NCBI GenBank assembly: GCA_019119835.1
Contig: DWWE01000084.1
Coordinates: 1 to 45,183 of the forward strand
DNA from: Candidatus Gemmiger stercoravium
GTDB lineage: Bacteria; Bacillota; Clostridia; Oscillospirales; Ruminococcaceae
Length of the DNA: 45,183 nucleotides
Reading direction: 5' to 3'
Made by a program: the position numbers and the translations under genes. The notes beneath the pieces are model-generated. The model was not told where the DNA came from. It made no database searches and was given only the letters and a program-made list of their open reading frames with translations. Of the stretch, positions 6,223-14,961 are shown one piece after another. Position 1 is the first letter of the stretch; each line of letters opens with the position of its first letter.

Positions 6223-8928
6223 ATGGCAAAAGAACTCGCCAAACAGTATGACCCCAAAGGCACCGAGGACAGGATCTACCAAACCTGGTGCGACAAGGGG
6301 TATTTCCACACACAGATCGACCGCAGCAAGCGTCCGTTCACCATCGTGATGCCGCCGCCCAACGTCACGGGCCAGCTGCACATGGGCCATGCCATGGACG
6401 AGACTTGGCAGGACATCCTGATCCGTTACAAGCGGATGAAAGGGTTTGCGGCGCTGTGGGTGCCCGGCACCGACCATGCGTCCATTGCCACCGAGGCCAA
6501 GGTCGTCGCCCAGATGAAGGAAGAAGGGCTGACCAAGGAGATGCTGGGCCGGGAGGGGTTCCTGGAACGCGCCTGGGCCTGGAAAAACACCTACGGCAAC
6601 CGGATCGTCAGCCAGCTGAAAAAGCTGGGCTGCTCCTGCGACTGGCAGCGGGAGCGTTTCACCATGGACGAGGGCTGCTCCGAAGCGGTGCTGGAAGTCT
6701 TTGTCAACCTTTACAACCAGGGGCTGATCTACCGGGGCAACCGGATGGTCAACTGGTGCCCCCACTGCAACACCTCCATCTCGGACGCCGAGGTGGAGTA
6801 TGAGGAAAAGGCCGGGCATTTCTGGCACCTGCTCTACCCGGTCAAGGAGACCGGCGAGATGCTGGAACTGGCCACCACCCGCCCCGAAACCATGCTGGGC
6901 GATACGGCTGTGGCCATCAATACCGACGACCCCCGCTATACGCACCTGCATGGCTGCCATGTGATCCTGCCGCTGCTGAACAAGGAGATCCCCATTGTCT
7001 GCGACGAGCATGCCGATATGGAGAAGGGCACAGGCGTTGTCAAGATCACCCCGGCCCATGACCCCAACGACTTTGAGGTGGGCAAGCGCCACAACCTGCC
7101 GATGGTGCGGGTGTTGACCTATGACGGCCGCATGACCGGTGCGTCGGACAAGGCGGCTTACGAGGAACTGAAGGCGGCTGGCCGGGCTGCTGCCGATGAA
7201 CCGGAGGTGCTGGACTGCGGCAAGTATGCCGGCATGACCGCGATGGAGGCCCGCAAGGCCATTCTGGCCGACCTGGAAGCCGGCGGATTCCTGAAACAGA
7301 CGGAGGACCTCACCCATGAGGTGGGCACCTGCTACCGCTGCCACACCGTCATCGAGCCGATGGTCTCCAAACAGTGGTTCGTCAAGATGGACCCGCTGGC
7401 CGGCCCGGCCATCGAGAGCGTGGAGAAGGGCGAGATCAAGTTTGTGCCGGAGCGCTTCACCAAGAACTACATCAACTGGATGAAGGGCAGCCGGGACTGG
7501 TGCATCAGCCGGCAGCTGTGGTGGGGCCACCGCATCCCGGCCTGGTACTGCGCCGACTGCGGCGAGACCATCGTGGCCAAAACGGCGCCCGCGGCCTGCC
7601 CGCACTGCGGCGGCACCCATCTTGACCAGGACCCGGACACGCTGGATACCTGGTTCTCCAGCGCTCTGTGGCCTTTCTCCACCCTGGGCTGGCCCAAACA
7701 GACCGAGGACCTGGACTTCTTCTATCCCACCAATGCGCTGGTCACCGGTTACGACATCATCGGCTTCTGGGTGTCCCGCATGATCTTCTCCGGCCTGGCC
7801 TACACCGGCAAGGCCCCGTTCGATACCGTGCTCATCCACGGCCTTGTGCGGGACAGCCAGGGCCGCAAGATGTCCAAGAGCCTGGGCAACGGCATCGACC
7901 CGCTGGAAGTCATCGACAGCTTTGGCGCCGACGCGCTGCGCATGACGCTGGTGGTGGGCTCCACCGCCGGCAACGACACCCGCTACAGCGAGGAGAAGGT
8001 GACGGCCAGCCGCAATTTCGCCAACAAGCTGTGGAACGCCGCCCGCTTTGTGCTGATGAACCTGCCGGAAGACTTTGCCCCGGGTATGCCGGATGAAGCG
8101 CGGCTGGATATGAGCGACAAGTGGGTACTGTCCGAGCTGGCCGCCGTGGCCGGCGAGGTGACCGGCAACCTGGAAAAGTATGAGCTGGGCCTGGCCGCCG
8201 ACAAGGTTGAAAAGTTCATCTGGGAGGTCTACTGCGACTGGTATATCGAGATCTGCAAATCCCGGCTGAACTCCGGCGACGAGCAGCAGGCCGATACCGC
8301 CCGCAAAGTGCTGGTCTATGTGCTGGACCGGGCGCTGCGGATGCTGCACCCCTTCATGCCCTTCATCACTGAGGAGATCTACCAGGCGCTGCCGGGCAGT
8401 GCTGAGACCATCATGACCCAGTCCTGGCCGGAGGCCGAAACCCTGCCCACCTGGCCGGAGGAGAGCGCGGACTTTGAAACGCTGATGGATTACATCAAGG
8501 CGGTGCGCGCCTCCCGCAGCGAGATGAACGTGCCGCCCTCCAAAAAGACCAGCATGATCATCGAGACCAGCGCCCCGGCGGCTTTCCGGAAAGGCAGCGT
8601 CTACCTGGCAAGGTTTGCCTTTGCCACCGATGTGACCCTGACCGAAAAGTATGAGGGCGACACCGCCGGCATGGTGACGGTGGTGACCCCGGCGGCCCGC
8701 GGCTTTATCCCGATGATGGAACTGATCGACCGGGAGAAGGAACTGGCCCGCCTGAACAAAGAACTGGCCAAGGCGGAAAAGGAGATCGCCATGTTCCAGA
8801 AACAGCTGGACAACCCCCGGTTTGTGGAAAAGGCGCCCGCCGCCCTGGTGGCCGAGACCCGCAGCAAGCTGACCGCCGCCCAGGACAAGCAGAAGAACGT
8901 GCTGCAGTCCATTCAGGCGCTGGGATGA
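6223..8928 (+). CDS. valS: Valine--tRNA ligase
   Basis: 901 residues, close to the usual ValS length. Class I synthetase: the HIGH-type motif is PPPNVTGQLHMGHAMD (about residues 43-58) and the KMSKS motif appears as KMSKSLGN (about 549-556). The CP1 editing domain lies between them (TTRPETMLGDTAV), Zn-type cysteine pairs occur around CADCGE/CPHCGG, the anticodon-binding domain follows, and a C-terminal coiled coil of alternating Lys/Glu/Leu (about 830-900) is the characteristic ValS tail. AAGGAGG lies eight bases before the ATG. Regulated by the T-box directly upstream; followed by a terminator. Confidence 0.98.
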   Translation: MAKELAKQYDPKGTEDRIYQTWCDKGYFHTQIDRSKRPFTIVMPPPNVTGQLHMGHAMDETWQDILIRYKRMKGFAALWVPGTDHASIATEAKVVAQMKEEGLTKEMLGREGFLERAWAWKNTYGNRIVSQLKKLGCSCDWQRERFTMDEGCSEAVLEVFVNLYNQGLIYRGNRMVNWCPHCNTSISDAEVEYEEKAGHFWHLLYPVKETGEMLELATTRPETMLGDTAVAINTDDPRYTHLHGCHVILPLLNKEIPIVCDEHADMEKGTGVVKITPAHDPNDFEVGKRHNLPMVRVLTYDGRMTGASDKAAYEELKAAGRAAADEPEVLDCGKYAGMTAMEARKAILADLEAGGFLKQTEDLTHEVGTCYRCHTVIEPMVSKQWFVKMDPLAGPAIESVEKGEIKFVPERFTKNYINWMKGSRDWCISRQLWWGHRIPAWYCADCGETIVAKTAPAACPHCGGTHLDQDPDTLDTWFSSALWPFSTLGWPKQTEDLDFFYPTNALVTGYDIIGFWVSRMIFSGLAYTGKAPFDTVLIHGLVRDSQGRKMSKSLGNGIDPLEVIDSFGADALRMTLVVGSTAGNDTRYSEEKVTASRNFANKLWNAARFVLMNLPEDFAPGMPDEARLDMSDKWVLSELAAVAGEVTGNLEKYELGLAADKVEKFIWEVYCDWYIEICKSRLNSGDEQQADTARKVLVYVLDRALRMLHPFMPFITEEIYQALPGSAETIMTQSWPEAETLPTWPEESADFETLMDYIKAVRASRSEMNVPPSKKTSMIIETSAPAAFRKGSVYLARFAFATDVTLTEKYEGDTAGMVTVVTPAARGFIPMMELIDREKELARLNKELAKAEKEIAMFQKQLDNPRFVEKAPAALVAETRSKLTAAQDKQKNVLQSIQALG

Positions 8929-8978
8929 CCTGCCGCCGCAGCGGCAATCGATTTCTAAGAAATCGTAAATAAAATACA

Positions 8979-9022
8979 GGAAGGGCCCTGCGCCACAACA
9001 GCGCAGGGCCCTTCCTTATTTA
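8979..9022. terminator. Bidirectional intrinsic terminator between valS and the zinc ribbon gene
   Basis: Perfect 15-bp stem (8979-8993 with 9001-9015), 7-nt loop, T-rich on the plus side (TTATTTATT) and A-rich before it (giving TATTTTATTT on the minus strand). Serves convergent genes. Confidence 0.9.
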
Positions 9023-9040
9023 TTCGGTTTGCCGGGCGAT

Positions 9041-9253
9041 TCAGTTGCCCATAAGGAAATCCAGCACATCCCAGCCATCGCCGCCGGTCTCGCGGTACAG
9101 TTCGGTATAGCCGCACTGACAGCAGCTGATGGTCACGAACTTTTTGTTCTGCACATCAAAGATCTTGGCAAAGTTGCCGCCGGTGGCCTGCAGGCGGTCG
9201 GCTTCATACCGCTCGCAGCCGCACTTGGGGCAGACGTATTGACGTTGTTCCAT
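9041..9253 (-). CDS. Small zinc ribbon protein (DUF2082-like)
   Basis: 70 residues. Two CxxC pairs, CPKC (8-11) and CCQC (44-47), frame a four-Cys zinc ribbon, with CQCGYTELY typical of the small nucleic-acid-binding zinc ribbon family (DUF2082/zinc_ribbon_13). AAAGGAG lies seven bases before the ATG, and only 19 nt separate it from the preceding permease, so it is probably the last gene of the GntR-ABC operon. Biochemical role unknown; its link to the transporter may be incidental. Confidence 0.85.
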   Translation of the reverse strand: MEQRQYVCPKCGCERYEADRLQATGGNFAKIFDVQNKKFVTISCCQCGYTELYRETGGDGWDVLDFLMGN

Positions 9254-9272
9254 TGTTTTCTCCTTTCATGGA

Positions 9273-10112
9273 TCAAGCCAGATTCAGTTTTCTGGTGATG
9301 AAATAGTGGGTCGTTACCCATAGAATAGCATCTGCGGCCCCAAAAAGCAAGACGGGGACGGTCAGCAGCCCGCCGAGCAGCCCATGTGCGGCGGCGGTCT
9401 GTTCCGATGTCAGGGCGCCGCTGATCAGGGCGATGTCACCGTTTTGCACAGTGGAATAGGCGCCCACGGCAACAAAGATGACCGCTATCATCATAAGGAC
9501 CTGCAGCACAAAGATCAGGAAGAAATAGGTGAGAATGCTGGCCGCCAGCCGGTGCTGGGGCCACTGGGCGCCGATGGCCATGCACAGGTACAGGAACAGA
9601 TAGGCCGTGGCAAGGTACAGCAGCCAGATCAGCAGCGCATACCCGTTCCAGAGCAGGTCCGCGAGGTCGTCAAAGGCAAGGAACTGGAAGTTCGCGACCG
9701 TGATCAGCGAGCCGGATTGGATGGAGCTGAAACTGAGCACCGCCCCGCAGACCGCAAAGACCGCGACGGCGAGGGTGGTGGTCAGGCAGGCGCAGAGGAG
9801 CCGTGCGCTGATGTGTTTCCAGGCTGGCATCGGCAGGCTGAACATCAGGTAGCCCTGGTCGCCCAGCAGCTTGTAAAACCGCTGAATCCCCAGGACCACG
9901 CTGGCGATGATGCTGGCCAGGGCGGCAAAGATAAAAAGGATGGCGGCGAAGGTATAGATGATCAGATAGGGCAGAGATTCCCCCAGGGCGGGGAGTTGGG
10001 CGGACAGGATCCCCAGGCCGCCGATCAGCAGCGACAACAGCAGCGTGCCGCACCAGACCGGCACAAGGATCCGGCAGACAGAGAAAAATTCAAACTTAAA
10101 CAGCTTTTTCAT
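9273..10112 (-). CDS. ABC transporter permease
   Basis: 279 residues with about six membrane segments. The N-terminal MKKLFKFEFFSVCRILVPVW resembles the start of many ABC-2 type permeases that pair with GntR-regulated ATPases. GGAGG lies six bases before the ATG. It is 26 nt downstream of the ATPase gene. Together they would form an exporter; substrate unknown. Confidence 0.87.
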   Translation of the reverse strand: MKKLFKFEFFSVCRILVPVWCGTLLLSLLIGGLGILSAQLPALGESLPYLIIYTFAAILFIFAALASIIASVVLGIQRFYKLLGDQGYLMFSLPMPAWKHISARLLCACLTTTLAVAVFAVCGAVLSFSSIQSGSLITVANFQFLAFDDLADLLWNGYALLIWLLYLATAYLFLYLCMAIGAQWPQHRLAASILTYFFLIFVLQVLMMIAVIFVAVGAYSTVQNGDIALISGALTSEQTAAAHGLLGGLLTVPVLLFGAADAILWVTTHYFITRKLNLA

Positions 10113-10138
10113 AGTGTTCCTCCGATTCCTGATGGCAG

Positions 10139-10837
10139 TCAGCAGCGGAAGGTGTCCCGGAAAAATTCATCCAGACTCTGTCCGCGCTCTTCCCGCAGTT
10201 CGTCCACGCCGCTTTGCAGCAAAAGCCGCCCTTCTTTCAGGACCAGCACCTCGTCCAGCACCTTTTCAATGTCGTCGATCAGGTGGGTGGAGATCACCAC
10301 CGCGGCGTCCTCGCTGTAATTGCGCAGGATGGTGTTCATGATATACTCCCGCGCAGCCGGGTCCACGCCGCCCAGCGGTTCGTCCAGCAGGTAAAGTTTG
10401 GCCTGGCGGCTCATGGTCAGGCAGAGCTGCATTTTTTCCTGGGTCCCTTTGCTCATCGCACCGATGCGCTGTAAAGGCTCCAGCTTGAGGTCGGCAAGCA
10501 TTGCGTTGGCCTTGGCCTTGTCAAAGTCGGCAAAAAAGTCGCTGTACAGGGCCACCGCGTCGCAGACCCGGAACTCCACCGGCAAGGCCATGCGGTCGGG
10601 CAGATAGGCGGTGACCGACTTGGTGGCGATGCCCGGGGTTTCCCCCAGGATCAGAACATCCCCGGCCGTGGGGCGCAGCAGCCCGGCCGAGATCTTCAGC
10701 AGGGTGGTCTTGCCGCTGCCGTTGGGGCCCAGCAGCCCCACCAGCCGCCCGGCCTGTACCGTAAAATTCACATCCAGCAGGGCATCCTTGACCCCATACC
10801 GCTTGCTCAGCCCAAGGGCTTGATACAGTTTCGTCAT
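10139..10837 (-). CDS. ABC transporter ATP-binding protein
   Basis: 232 residues, one nucleotide-binding domain: Walker A GPNGSGKTT, degenerate signature MSKGTQEKM, Walker B LYLLDEPLGGVD, switch His in STHLIDD. Start codon overlaps the stop of the upstream GntR gene by 4 nt (ATGA), indicating translational coupling. Same architecture as the 3257-5879 operon but clearly a different protein, so the window holds two independent YtrA/ABC modules. Confidence 0.94.
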   Translation of the reverse strand: MTKLYQALGLSKRYGVKDALLDVNFTVQAGRLVGLLGPNGSGKTTLLKISAGLLRPTAGDVLILGETPGIATKSVTAYLPDRMALPVEFRVCDAVALYSDFFADFDKAKANAMLADLKLEPLQRIGAMSKGTQEKMQLCLTMSRQAKLYLLDEPLGGVDPAAREYIMNTILRNYSEDAAVVISTHLIDDIEKVLDEVLVLKEGRLLLQSGVDELREERGQSLDEFFRDTFRC

Positions 10838-11208
10838 TGGGAATCCTCCTCTTGTACAATCTGCTGCAACAGGGCCTGCACCTGTTCGGCGTCCAGGCCC
10901 AGGGTCTGCATCTGGCGCCAGAATGTTTTGGCCAGCGCCCGGGCCTGCCCGCTGCGCAGTTCTTCCAGCAGCCGGGTGTCGGTGGTCACGGTGCGGCCGG
11001 CGGTGCGCTGGGTCTGTATCAGGCCGCGGCCCTCCAGGTCCTGCAGCGCCCGCTGCATCGTGTTGGGATTGACGCCGGCTTCGGCCGCCAGCTCCCGCAC
11101 AGGCGGCACCCGGGCCCCGGCCGGCAGTGCGCCGGCCACAATGGCGGCCTGCAGCTGTTCGATCAGCTGCAGATACACCGGGCGCCCGGCCGAAATGTTC
11201 CAGTCCAC
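10834..11208 (-). CDS. GntR-family transcriptional regulator, YtrA subfamily
   Basis: 124 residues. Winged helix in the first 75 residues (IYLQLIEQLQ-type start, then AGVNPNTMQRALQDLEGRGLI, and the wing RTAGRTV), followed by a short helical C-terminus. First gene of the leftward operon and coupled to the ABC ATPase. Its promoter carries a perfect 15-bp inverted repeat over the -10, a textbook site for an autorepressor dimer. The effector is not visible; relatives respond to cell-envelope stress. Confidence 0.94.
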   Translation of the reverse strand: MDWNISAGRPVYLQLIEQLQAAIVAGALPAGARVPPVRELAAEAGVNPNTMQRALQDLEGRGLIQTQRTAGRTVTTDTRLLEELRSGQARALAKTFWRQMQTLGLDAEQVQALLQQIVQEEDSQ

Positions 11209-11223
11209 TGGATCGCCTCCTAT

Positions 11224-11279
11224 TGTATTATTGTATTAGCTGCTTAATACAATAATACACGTCTTCCGACAAATGTCAA
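11224..11279 (-). promoter_or_regulatory. Promoter and perfect palindromic operator of the second GntR/ABC operon
   Basis: Minus-strand TTGACA (11279-11274), 16-bp spacer, TATTAT (11257-11252). A perfect 15-bp inverted repeat, TGTATTATTGTATTA (11224-11238), GCTGCT, and its complement (11245-11259), covers the -10 and the start region. Each arm contains two TGTATTA/TATTA units. Confidence 0.85.
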
Positions 11280-11285
11280 CCCCCT

Positions 11286-11313
11286 TTGCAAAATTTTCCT
11301 TTTGCGGTATCAT
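11286..11313 (+). promoter_or_regulatory. Promoter of the response regulator gene
   Basis: TTGCAA (11286-11291), 16-bp spacer, TATCAT (11308-11313), 36 nt before the chosen ATG. Back to back with the GntR promoter; the two -35 regions nearly touch. Confidence 0.6.
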
Positions 11314-11349
11314 GGGAGCAGGTCGCTTTTATTTGATAAGGAGGCATGT

Positions 11350-12036
11350 ATGCCGCGCATTCTGCTGATTGAAGACGATACCGACATCAACAACGCCGTC
11401 TGTGAGTATCTGACCCGGCAGGGATGCCGCTGCCGGCAGGCTTTTTCGGGCACCGAAGGGCTGCTGTACTGGCGGCAGGAAGGGGCCGACCTGCTGGTGG
11501 TGGATCTGATGCTGCCCGGGCTGAACGGGCAGGCGCTGCTGGCCGAGGTGCGCCGTACCGCCGCGGTGCCGGTCATTGTGCTGTCGGCCAGGACCGCCGT
11601 GCAGGACCGGGTGGAACTGCTCCGGCTGGGGGCGGACGATTACCTGACCAAACCTTTTTCGCTGGAGGAGCTCTGGCTGCGCATCGGGGTGCAGCTGCGG
11701 CACGCCGGGGCGGCCCGGCCGGCGGGGGAGGACACGGCGCCGACGATCCGGTATAAGGATTGGGAGATCGACCCGGAAAAGCGCAGCCTGGTCGCCGCCG
11801 GGCAGCCGGTGGAACTGACCCTCCATGAATTTGAGATCGTGGCGCTGCTGGCATCCCGCCCCCAAAAGGTGTTCACCCGTCAGGAAATCTTTGAGCAGGT
11901 GTGGAACCAGACCTATTTTGTGGAGGACAAGACCATCAATGTCCACATCTCCAACATCCGCGCCAAACTGCGCCCCACCGGCACCGACGGATACATCCGG
12001 ACGGTTTGGGGCATCGGTTTCAAGTGCGAAGGGTGA
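11350..12036 (+). CDS. OmpR-family response regulator
   Basis: 228 residues. The ATG at 11350 is preferred over an upstream in-frame ATG at 11302 because AAGGAGG lies just before it and the receiver domain begins MPRILLIEDD. Receiver (1-115): acidic pair Glu8-Asp9/Asp10, phosphoacceptor Asp52 (VVDLMLPG), Ser79, Lys101 (DYLTKPF). The C-terminal winged helix (about 130-225) ends with the typical VHISNIRAKLR and IRTVWGIGFKCEG. Likely partner of the kinase at 13958-14863, with the ABC transporter genes between them. Confidence 0.96.
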   Translation: MPRILLIEDDTDINNAVCEYLTRQGCRCRQAFSGTEGLLYWRQEGADLLVVDLMLPGLNGQALLAEVRRTAAVPVIVLSARTAVQDRVELLRLGADDYLTKPFSLEELWLRIGVQLRHAGAARPAGEDTAPTIRYKDWEIDPEKRSLVAAGQPVELTLHEFEIVALLASRPQKVFTRQEIFEQVWNQTYFVEDKTINVHISNIRAKLRPTGTDGYIRTVWGIGFKCEG

Positions 12037-12052
12037 AAGCGCGGCAAACTTT

Positions 12053-12073
12053 ACCTTTTCTTAAACCTTTCTT
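12053..12073 (+). promoter_or_regulatory. Candidate response-regulator binding site (tandem repeat)
   Basis: ACCTTTTCTT (12053-12062) and ACCTTTCTT (12065-12073), twelve bases apart start to start, in the 165-nt gap between the regulator and the ABC genes. OmpR-family regulators bind tandem sites; assignment to this regulator is inference. A CGGCGCC/GGCGCCG hairpin (12160-12178) follows just before the ribosome site. Confidence 0.35.
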
Positions 12074-12201
12074 GGCGTTTGTTTGACCCGCCTTTTGTAA
12101 GATAAAGCCGTGGCCGGAACAAATGCGCAGGGAAACACCCTGCACCGGCTTCGTAAGGGCGGCGCCTGCCGGGCGCCGACGAGAAAAGGAGGGTGACAAG
12201 T

Positions 12202-13116
12202 ATGCAAATGGCTGTACATACCGCCGGGCTGTGCAAACGGTACCGGGGCAGGGCGGCCGTGGACCACCTGGACATGCAGGTGGGGAAAGGTGAAATTTAC
12301 GGATTTATCGGCCAGAACGGCGCCGGCAAATCCACCACCTTCAAGCTGTTGGCCGGGCTGGCCCGCCCCACGGCCGGGCAGATCGAACTGTTCGGCCGCC
12401 CGCTGACCGATCCCACGGTCCGGCGGCGGCTGGGGGTGCTGGTGGAGGACGCCGGGGTCTACCCGGGGCTGTCTGCCCGGGAAAACTGTATGCTCAAGGC
12501 GATGGCGCTCGGGCTGGACAACGAATCGAAGGCGGTGGAGCGGACCTTGGGCGAAGTGGGCCTGGCCGGCGCGGGCAGCAAGGCGTGCAAGCGGTTTTCC
12601 ATGGGGCAGCGGCGGCGGCTGGGGTTGGCCCTGGCGCTGCTGGGCAACCCCGACCTGCTCCTGCTGGACGAGCCGACCAACGGACTGGACCCGGAAGGCA
12701 TCCGGGATGTCCGCCGTCTGCTTCTGCAGCTGCAGGCGGAACGGGGCGTGACCATCGTGGTCAGCAGCCATCTGTTGGGGGAACTGGAAAAGATCGCCAC
12801 TTCCTATGGGATCATCCGCAACGGGCGGATGGTGCAGCAGATCACCGCCGCCGAGCTGGAGGCCCGCTGCCGCGACTATATCACGCTGCAGACGCAGGAC
12901 CCCCATCGGGCAGCGGCCGTCCTGGAAGAAAAACTCGGGCTTTCCGGGTACGAAGTGCTGCCGGAAGGGGTTCTGCACCTGTATGATCCGGTGGAATCCA
13001 GCGCCGTGGTGGCGGCGCTGAGCGAGAACGGGGTGCCGGTGGGGAGCATCGGCACCCACCGCCAGGAACTGGAAGACTACTTTGTGAAGCTGATGGGGGT
13101 GGGGGAGCATGTTTGA
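12202..13116 (+). CDS. ABC transporter ATP-binding protein (peptide-antibiotic immunity type)
   Basis: 304 residues. ATG at 12202 chosen over a GTG nine bases earlier because the latter lies inside the AAAGGAGGG ribosome site. Walker A GQNGAGKSTT, signature FSMGQRRRLG, Walker B LLLDEPTNGLDPEG and switch His in SSHLLGE match the CcmA/lantibiotic-protection class. A C-terminal extension of about 80 residues follows. Overlaps the permease by 8 nt. Gene order regulator-ATPase-permease-kinase is that of lantibiotic or cationic-peptide immunity operons in clostridia (Cpr-like); the actual substrate is not shown. Confidence 0.93.
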   Translation: MQMAVHTAGLCKRYRGRAAVDHLDMQVGKGEIYGFIGQNGAGKSTTFKLLAGLARPTAGQIELFGRPLTDPTVRRRLGVLVEDAGVYPGLSARENCMLKAMALGLDNESKAVERTLGEVGLAGAGSKACKRFSMGQRRRLGLALALLGNPDLLLLDEPTNGLDPEGIRDVRRLLLQLQAERGVTIVVSSHLLGELEKIATSYGIIRNGRMVQQITAAELEARCRDYITLQTQDPHRAAAVLEEKLGLSGYEVLPEGVLHLYDPVESSAVVAALSENGVPVGSIGTHRQELEDYFVKLMGVGEHV

Positions 13117-13918
13117 ACTGTTTCGGATGGACCTGCGCCGGATGTGGAAGGAGCGATTCCTGACCATCCTGCCGCTGTCGCTCATTGCCGTGCTGGGGGT
13201 CAGCTATGCGCTGATGAGCCTGGTGTCCGACCCCTTCATGCTGGATGCCATGGCGGCGCAGGGGGCGGATGTGGTGGCGCAGGATTTTGAGGAAGCCCTG
13301 CAGATCCGACAATACTCGGTGCTGCAATACCTGCACGCCATGCTGGCCAACGGCGGTATGTGGCTGATGGTGGTCGGCTGCGGTACGGGGGTGTTCTGCG
13401 CCGGAGATTATACCCGCGGTGCGGTCAAAAACATCTTCCCGATCTTCAGCCGCCGGTGGTCCTATGTGGCAGCCCGGGCCTTCTCGCTGCTGGCGATGGT
13501 GCTGGAACTGGCGGTCGCCGGGTTCGGGTTTGCGGTGGTCTTGAAGCCCTTTTCCATCTTTCCCACCTGGGGCGGGACCTGGCTGGACTGGCTGCAGCTG
13601 TTTGGAACGACGACCTTGCTGGGATGGGCGTTTGCGCTGTGCATGTTCTTTTTCACCACGCTGGTGCGCAGCGAAGGCTGGATGGCGGTGGTTGCCCTTC
13701 TGCTGGCAGTGGGCTTTCCGGCCACGGTGATCAGCGGGGTGGCCGGTCTGCTGCGCCTGCCCCCGCTGGGAGAGTACACACTGTTTGCCTGCAGCCAGCG
13801 GCTGACGATGACCTTTCAGCCCGAGGTCTACGTTCCGATCATCCTGACCTGCCTGGGCTGGGGTGCGGCTTACCTGTTGCTGAACACATGGCTGCTGGAA
13901 CACCGTGACGCTGCGTAA
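13109..13918 (+). CDS. ABC-2 type permease
   Basis: 269 residues, about six membrane segments. A short cytoplasmic head (MFELFRMDLRRMWKERF) leads to the first segment, then an extracytoplasmic loop of about 60 residues (VSDPFMLDAMAAQGADV...), then further segments, resembling the EG-type permeases of lantibiotic immunity exporters. Only one permease gene is present, so a homodimer is expected. Starts inside the end of the ATPase gene. Substrate unknown. Confidence 0.88.
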   Translation: MFELFRMDLRRMWKERFLTILPLSLIAVLGVSYALMSLVSDPFMLDAMAAQGADVVAQDFEEALQIRQYSVLQYLHAMLANGGMWLMVVGCGTGVFCAGDYTRGAVKNIFPIFSRRWSYVAARAFSLLAMVLELAVAGFGFAVVLKPFSIFPTWGGTWLDWLQLFGTTTLLGWAFALCMFFFTTLVRSEGWMAVVALLLAVGFPATVISGVAGLLRLPPLGEYTLFACSQRLTMTFQPEVYVPIILTCLGWGAAYLLLNTWLLEHRDAA

Positions 13919-13957
13919 ACCGGCTGCGCGGGCCGGCAGGGAGGAGGGGACGGGACC

Positions 13958-14863
13958 ATGGTGTATATCCTGGTTTTGATTTTGGCTGCGGCGGTACTGG
14001 TGCTGGCGGCGCTGCTTGTTCGGCTGCTGCGCCAGCTGAACACCTGGGCCGACCTTCTCGAAGGCACCGGGGCGGATTCCAATCTGCGTCTGCCGGCGGC
14101 GCTGCGGCTGCGCCCGGTATTGCGCAGCTGCCGCGCCATCAACGGCCGGCTGGATCAGGCCCAGCAGCGCGCCTTGCAGGCACGCCGCAGCGGGGAGGAA
14201 CTGCAGTCCGCCATGGCAGCCGTCAGCCACGACATCCGCACCCCGCTGGCGGCGGCCGGCGGCTATCTGGAGCTGATGCGCCAGGAACCGGACCCGGAAA
14301 AGCGGAAAAAATATCTCGACATCATCACAAGACGTCTGCAGGACCTGGAAATGCTTTTGGACCAGTTGTTTTTGTATACGCGGCTCAATGCGGGCGAGGC
14401 GGCAAGGGTGCGCCCCGTTCCGGTTCAGCTTTGGCCGGTGCTGTGTGACGCGCTGACCGCGCTGTACCCGCAGCTGGAGCAAGCGCATATCGAACCGCAG
14501 ATCGACTTCCCGGACCGGGAGATCTGGGTGCAGGCGGACCGGGAAGCCCTGGCGCGGGTGCTGCGGAACCTGATCCTCAACGCGGTGCAGCATGGCAGCG
14601 GCGGGCTGGTGATCCGCCAGCGGGAAAGCAGCCTGACCATCGAAAACCGGGTGGCAGATCCGGCCGCACTGGATTTGTCCCATCTGTTTGACCGTTTCTG
14701 GCGGGCGGACCATGCCCGCGGCCGGGGCGGTGCGGGGCTTGGCCTGGCCATTGTGCAGCAGCTGACCCTGGCCCAGGGCGGCCGGGTGGAAGCGCAGCTG
14801 ATGGGCGCCACACTGTGCCTGACGCTGACGCTGCAGCCCGCCGCGTCCGCCGCGCAGGGGTGA
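13958..14863 (+). CDS. Sensor histidine kinase with a single N-terminal membrane segment
   Basis: 301 residues. One hydrophobic helix (about 3-25) and no extracellular domain. A linker to about residue 85 is followed by the H-box SHDIRTPL with phosphorylated His91, then an ATPase domain with N-box NLILNAVQHG, a FDRFWRADHA F-box and G-box GAGLGLAIV. Lacking a sensing domain, it probably detects its signal through the co-encoded ABC transporter or inside the membrane, as Bce-like and other intramembrane kinases do; those usually have two segments. GGAGGGG lies before the ATG. Partner of the regulator at 11350. Confidence 0.94.
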   Translation: MVYILVLILAAAVLVLAALLVRLLRQLNTWADLLEGTGADSNLRLPAALRLRPVLRSCRAINGRLDQAQQRALQARRSGEELQSAMAAVSHDIRTPLAAAGGYLELMRQEPDPEKRKKYLDIITRRLQDLEMLLDQLFLYTRLNAGEAARVRPVPVQLWPVLCDALTALYPQLEQAHIEPQIDFPDREIWVQADREALARVLRNLILNAVQHGSGGLVIRQRESSLTIENRVADPAALDLSHLFDRFWRADHARGRGGAGLGLAIVQQLTLAQGGRVEAQLMGATLCLTLTLQPAASAAQG

Positions 14864-14888
14864 ATCCGATTTCGGTAAAGGCAGGAAG

Positions 14889-14925
14889 CGGCTGCCCTGG
14901 CAACGGGGCAGCCGTTGTGTTTTTT
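14889..14925 (+). terminator. Intrinsic terminator of the regulator-ABC-kinase operon
   Basis: 9-bp stem CGGCTGCCC/GGGCAGCCG (14889-14897 and 14906-14914), then TTGTGTTTTTT. Confidence 0.88.
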
Positions 14926-14961
14926 GTCTGCGATTTTCTTGTCAAAAAAAGCAAAAAGATG

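Noticed and set aside
6073-8349. A 758-codon minus-strand open frame opposite valS and its T-box
   Set aside because: Shadow of valS; it would also run through the T-box region, and its product has no recognisable domain.
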